A stretch of 7,025 nt of DNA, from the NCBI GenBank assembly GCA_027019045.1, contig JALUXI010000246.1:1-7025 (forward strand). Reading direction: 5' to 3'. Below the pieces are notes generated by a model. The model worked only from the letters and a program-made list of their open reading frames with translations. It ran no database searches and was not told where the DNA came from. The translations under genes were made by a program, and so were the position numbers. Source of the stretch: Piscirickettsiaceae bacterium (GTDB lineage Bacteria; Pseudomonadota; Gammaproteobacteria; Thiomicrospirales; Thiomicrospiraceae). This document shows, piece after piece, positions 6,111-7,025 of this stretch (within the stretch, counting starts at the first letter, position 1; each line of letters starts with the position of its first letter).

Positions 6111-6980
6111 ATGCAATCACAACAAAAATACCCCCAAACCCTCAGCCTGGAATTTTTCCCTCCTCGAACTGATGAAGGGATGGTCAAGCTCAAAAGCACC
6201 ATTGAAGCCCTTGGCGTCATTCAACCCGAATATGTCTCCGTCACCTATGGTGCAGGCGGCACCACCCAAGAACGCACCGTGGAAACGGTCGAATTCATTC
6301 AAAATGAGACCCTTTTTGAAGCCGCTCCGCACCTGACCTGCATTGGTGCCACCAAACAGAGCATTGCTCAACTGCTGGACACCTATCAGCAGATGGGCAT
6401 TCGTCGCATTGTCGCCTTGCGGGGCGATATGCCCTCAGGCATGATGGATCCAGGCGAATTTAAATACGCCTCCGATTTAGTTCGCTTCATCCGTGAAACC
6501 ACAGGCGACACCTTCAAGCTTGAAGTCGCCGCCTACCCCGAAACCCACCCTCAAGCCCGCAACTGTGATGAAGGGATAAAACACTTTAAAACCAAAGTGG
6601 ACGCAGGCGCTGATGAAGCCATTACCCAATACTTCTTCAATGTCGATAGCTACCTCTACTTTATCGACAGCTGCGAAAAAGCAGGCATCGACCTGCCGAT
6701 TGTGCCAGGCATTATGCCGATTACCAACTACGAACAGCTCATTCGCTTCTCCGCCATGTGCGGTGCGGAAGTGCCTCGCTGGTTGAAGTGCCGTTTGGAA
6801 AGTTTTGAAGACGACATCGACAGCCTTAGAGCTTTTGGACAGGAATTTATTACCACCCTCAGCCAACGGTTGCTCGATGCAGGCGCACCTGGACTGCACT
6901 TTTACAGCATGAACCAAGTGCACCCGACACTGGAGATTGCACAAGCGCTAACCCTCCACAACCCACGCAACCCAAAGTAA
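6111..6980 (+). CDS. metF: Methylenetetrahydrofolate reductase (5,10-methylene-THF to 5-methyl-THF)
   Basis: MetF is a cytoplasmic FAD enzyme that uses NADH to reduce 5,10-methylene-THF to 5-methyl-THF, the methyl donor for methionine synthesis. The 289-residue length fits the bacterial family (E. coli 296). LSLEFFPPR (11-19) contains E14, equivalent to the catalytic Glu28 of E. coli. SVTYGAGGTT (43-52) and VALRGDMP (101-108) form part of the flavin site, with D106 at the position of Asp120. AAYPETHP (140-147), ITQYFFN (171-177, with Q173 at the position of the folate-contacting Gln183), PGIMPITNY (199-207) and GLHFYSMNQ (261-269) complete the TIM-barrel signatures. The start is set by AAAGGAA at 6098-6104. 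The gene follows metK by 22 bases, so both are probably on one transcript. It supplies the methyl groups that metK then activates. Confidence 0.96.
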   Translation: MQSQQKYPQTLSLEFFPPRTDEGMVKLKSTIEALGVIQPEYVSVTYGAGGTTQERTVETVEFIQNETLFEAAPHLTCIGATKQSIAQLLDTYQQMGIRRIVALRGDMPSGMMDPGEFKYASDLVRFIRETTGDTFKLEVAAYPETHPQARNCDEGIKHFKTKVDAGADEAITQYFFNVDSYLYFIDSCEKAGIDLPIVPGIMPITNYEQLIRFSAMCGAEVPRWLKCRLESFEDDIDSLRAFGQEFITTLSQRLLDAGAPGLHFYSMNQVHPTLEIAQALTLHNPRNPK

Positions 6981-6982
6981 CC

Positions 6983-7025
6983 ATGCGTCGTATCCGTTTC
7001 TACCTCCCTCAACCTTTCCAAGCGG
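6983..7025 (+). CDS. rsmE: Probable 16S rRNA (uracil-1498-N3)-methyltransferase, N-terminal fragment
   Basis: An ATG two bases after the metF stop opens a frame that runs out of the window after 14 complete codons, MRRIRFYLPQPFQA. This matches the characteristic RsmE opening (M-R-x-x-R-x-Y/F-L-P plus P-L/F). RsmE is a SPOUT-fold enzyme that uses SAM to methylate U1498 of 16S rRNA. No clear Shine-Dalgarno site precedes it, so translation is probably coupled to metF. The call rests on a short N-terminus and on genomic sense only; the rest of the gene would settle it. Confidence 0.62.
   Translation, partial: MRRIRFYLPQPFQA

Noticed and set aside
6477..6944. 155-codon open frame on the minus strand within metF
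   Set aside because: It lies wholly opposite conserved MetF motifs and its product resembles no family I know; it is a shadow of the metF codon pattern.
1..7025. Mobile element, integron, phage or CRISPR content
   Set aside because: I saw no transposase or integrase motifs, no flanking terminal inverted repeats around the HipA-like gene and no regularly spaced repeats.

Overview
The window reads as chromosomal DNA from a gammaproteobacterium-like Gram-negative. An RND efflux pump with a periplasmic adaptor implies an outer membrane, and the MetK, MetF and RsmE proteins are of the proteobacterial type. By eye the base composition is close to even. The genus cannot be fixed from this sequence. 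A sulfur-oxidiser of the Thiomicrospira/Hydrogenovibrio type is one guess, at low confidence. Every gene I can support is on the + strand, and I see no tRNA, rRNA, CRISPR array, insertion sequence or phage gene.

Layout. Positions 1-3298 hold the end of an RND pump operon: the last 56 codons of a periplasmic adaptor, then a complete 1025-residue inner-membrane RND permease. It closes with a small hairpin and a strong intrinsic terminator (3351-3416). Positions about 3417-3518 are an AT-rich control region. It holds a perfect -35 box, an inverted repeat touching that box, and a heptamer repeated across the -10. Positions 3519-4805 encode a stand-alone HipA-like kinase with its own N-terminal helix-turn-helix. 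It has no separate HipB-type antitoxin gene and appears to be made from a leaderless mRNA. Positions 4806-4930 are a 125-base leader with a well-formed hairpin. After it come metK (4931-6088), metF (6111-6980) and the first 14 codons of a probable rsmE (from 6983), packed with gaps of 22 and 2 bases.

How the parts work together. The pump genes form one export unit that stops at its terminator. The HipA-like gene is an independent, probably self-regulated unit. The metK-metF-rsmE block is a one-carbon/methylation group: MetF makes the methyl-THF used to form methionine, MetK converts methionine to S-adenosylmethionine, and RsmE consumes it to methylate 16S rRNA. The points most worth a second look are the fused-HTH kinase with its leaderless promoter and operator-like repeats, and the folded metK leader, which matches no SAM or SAH riboswitch that I recognise. 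I did not find a clearly new multi-gene system.
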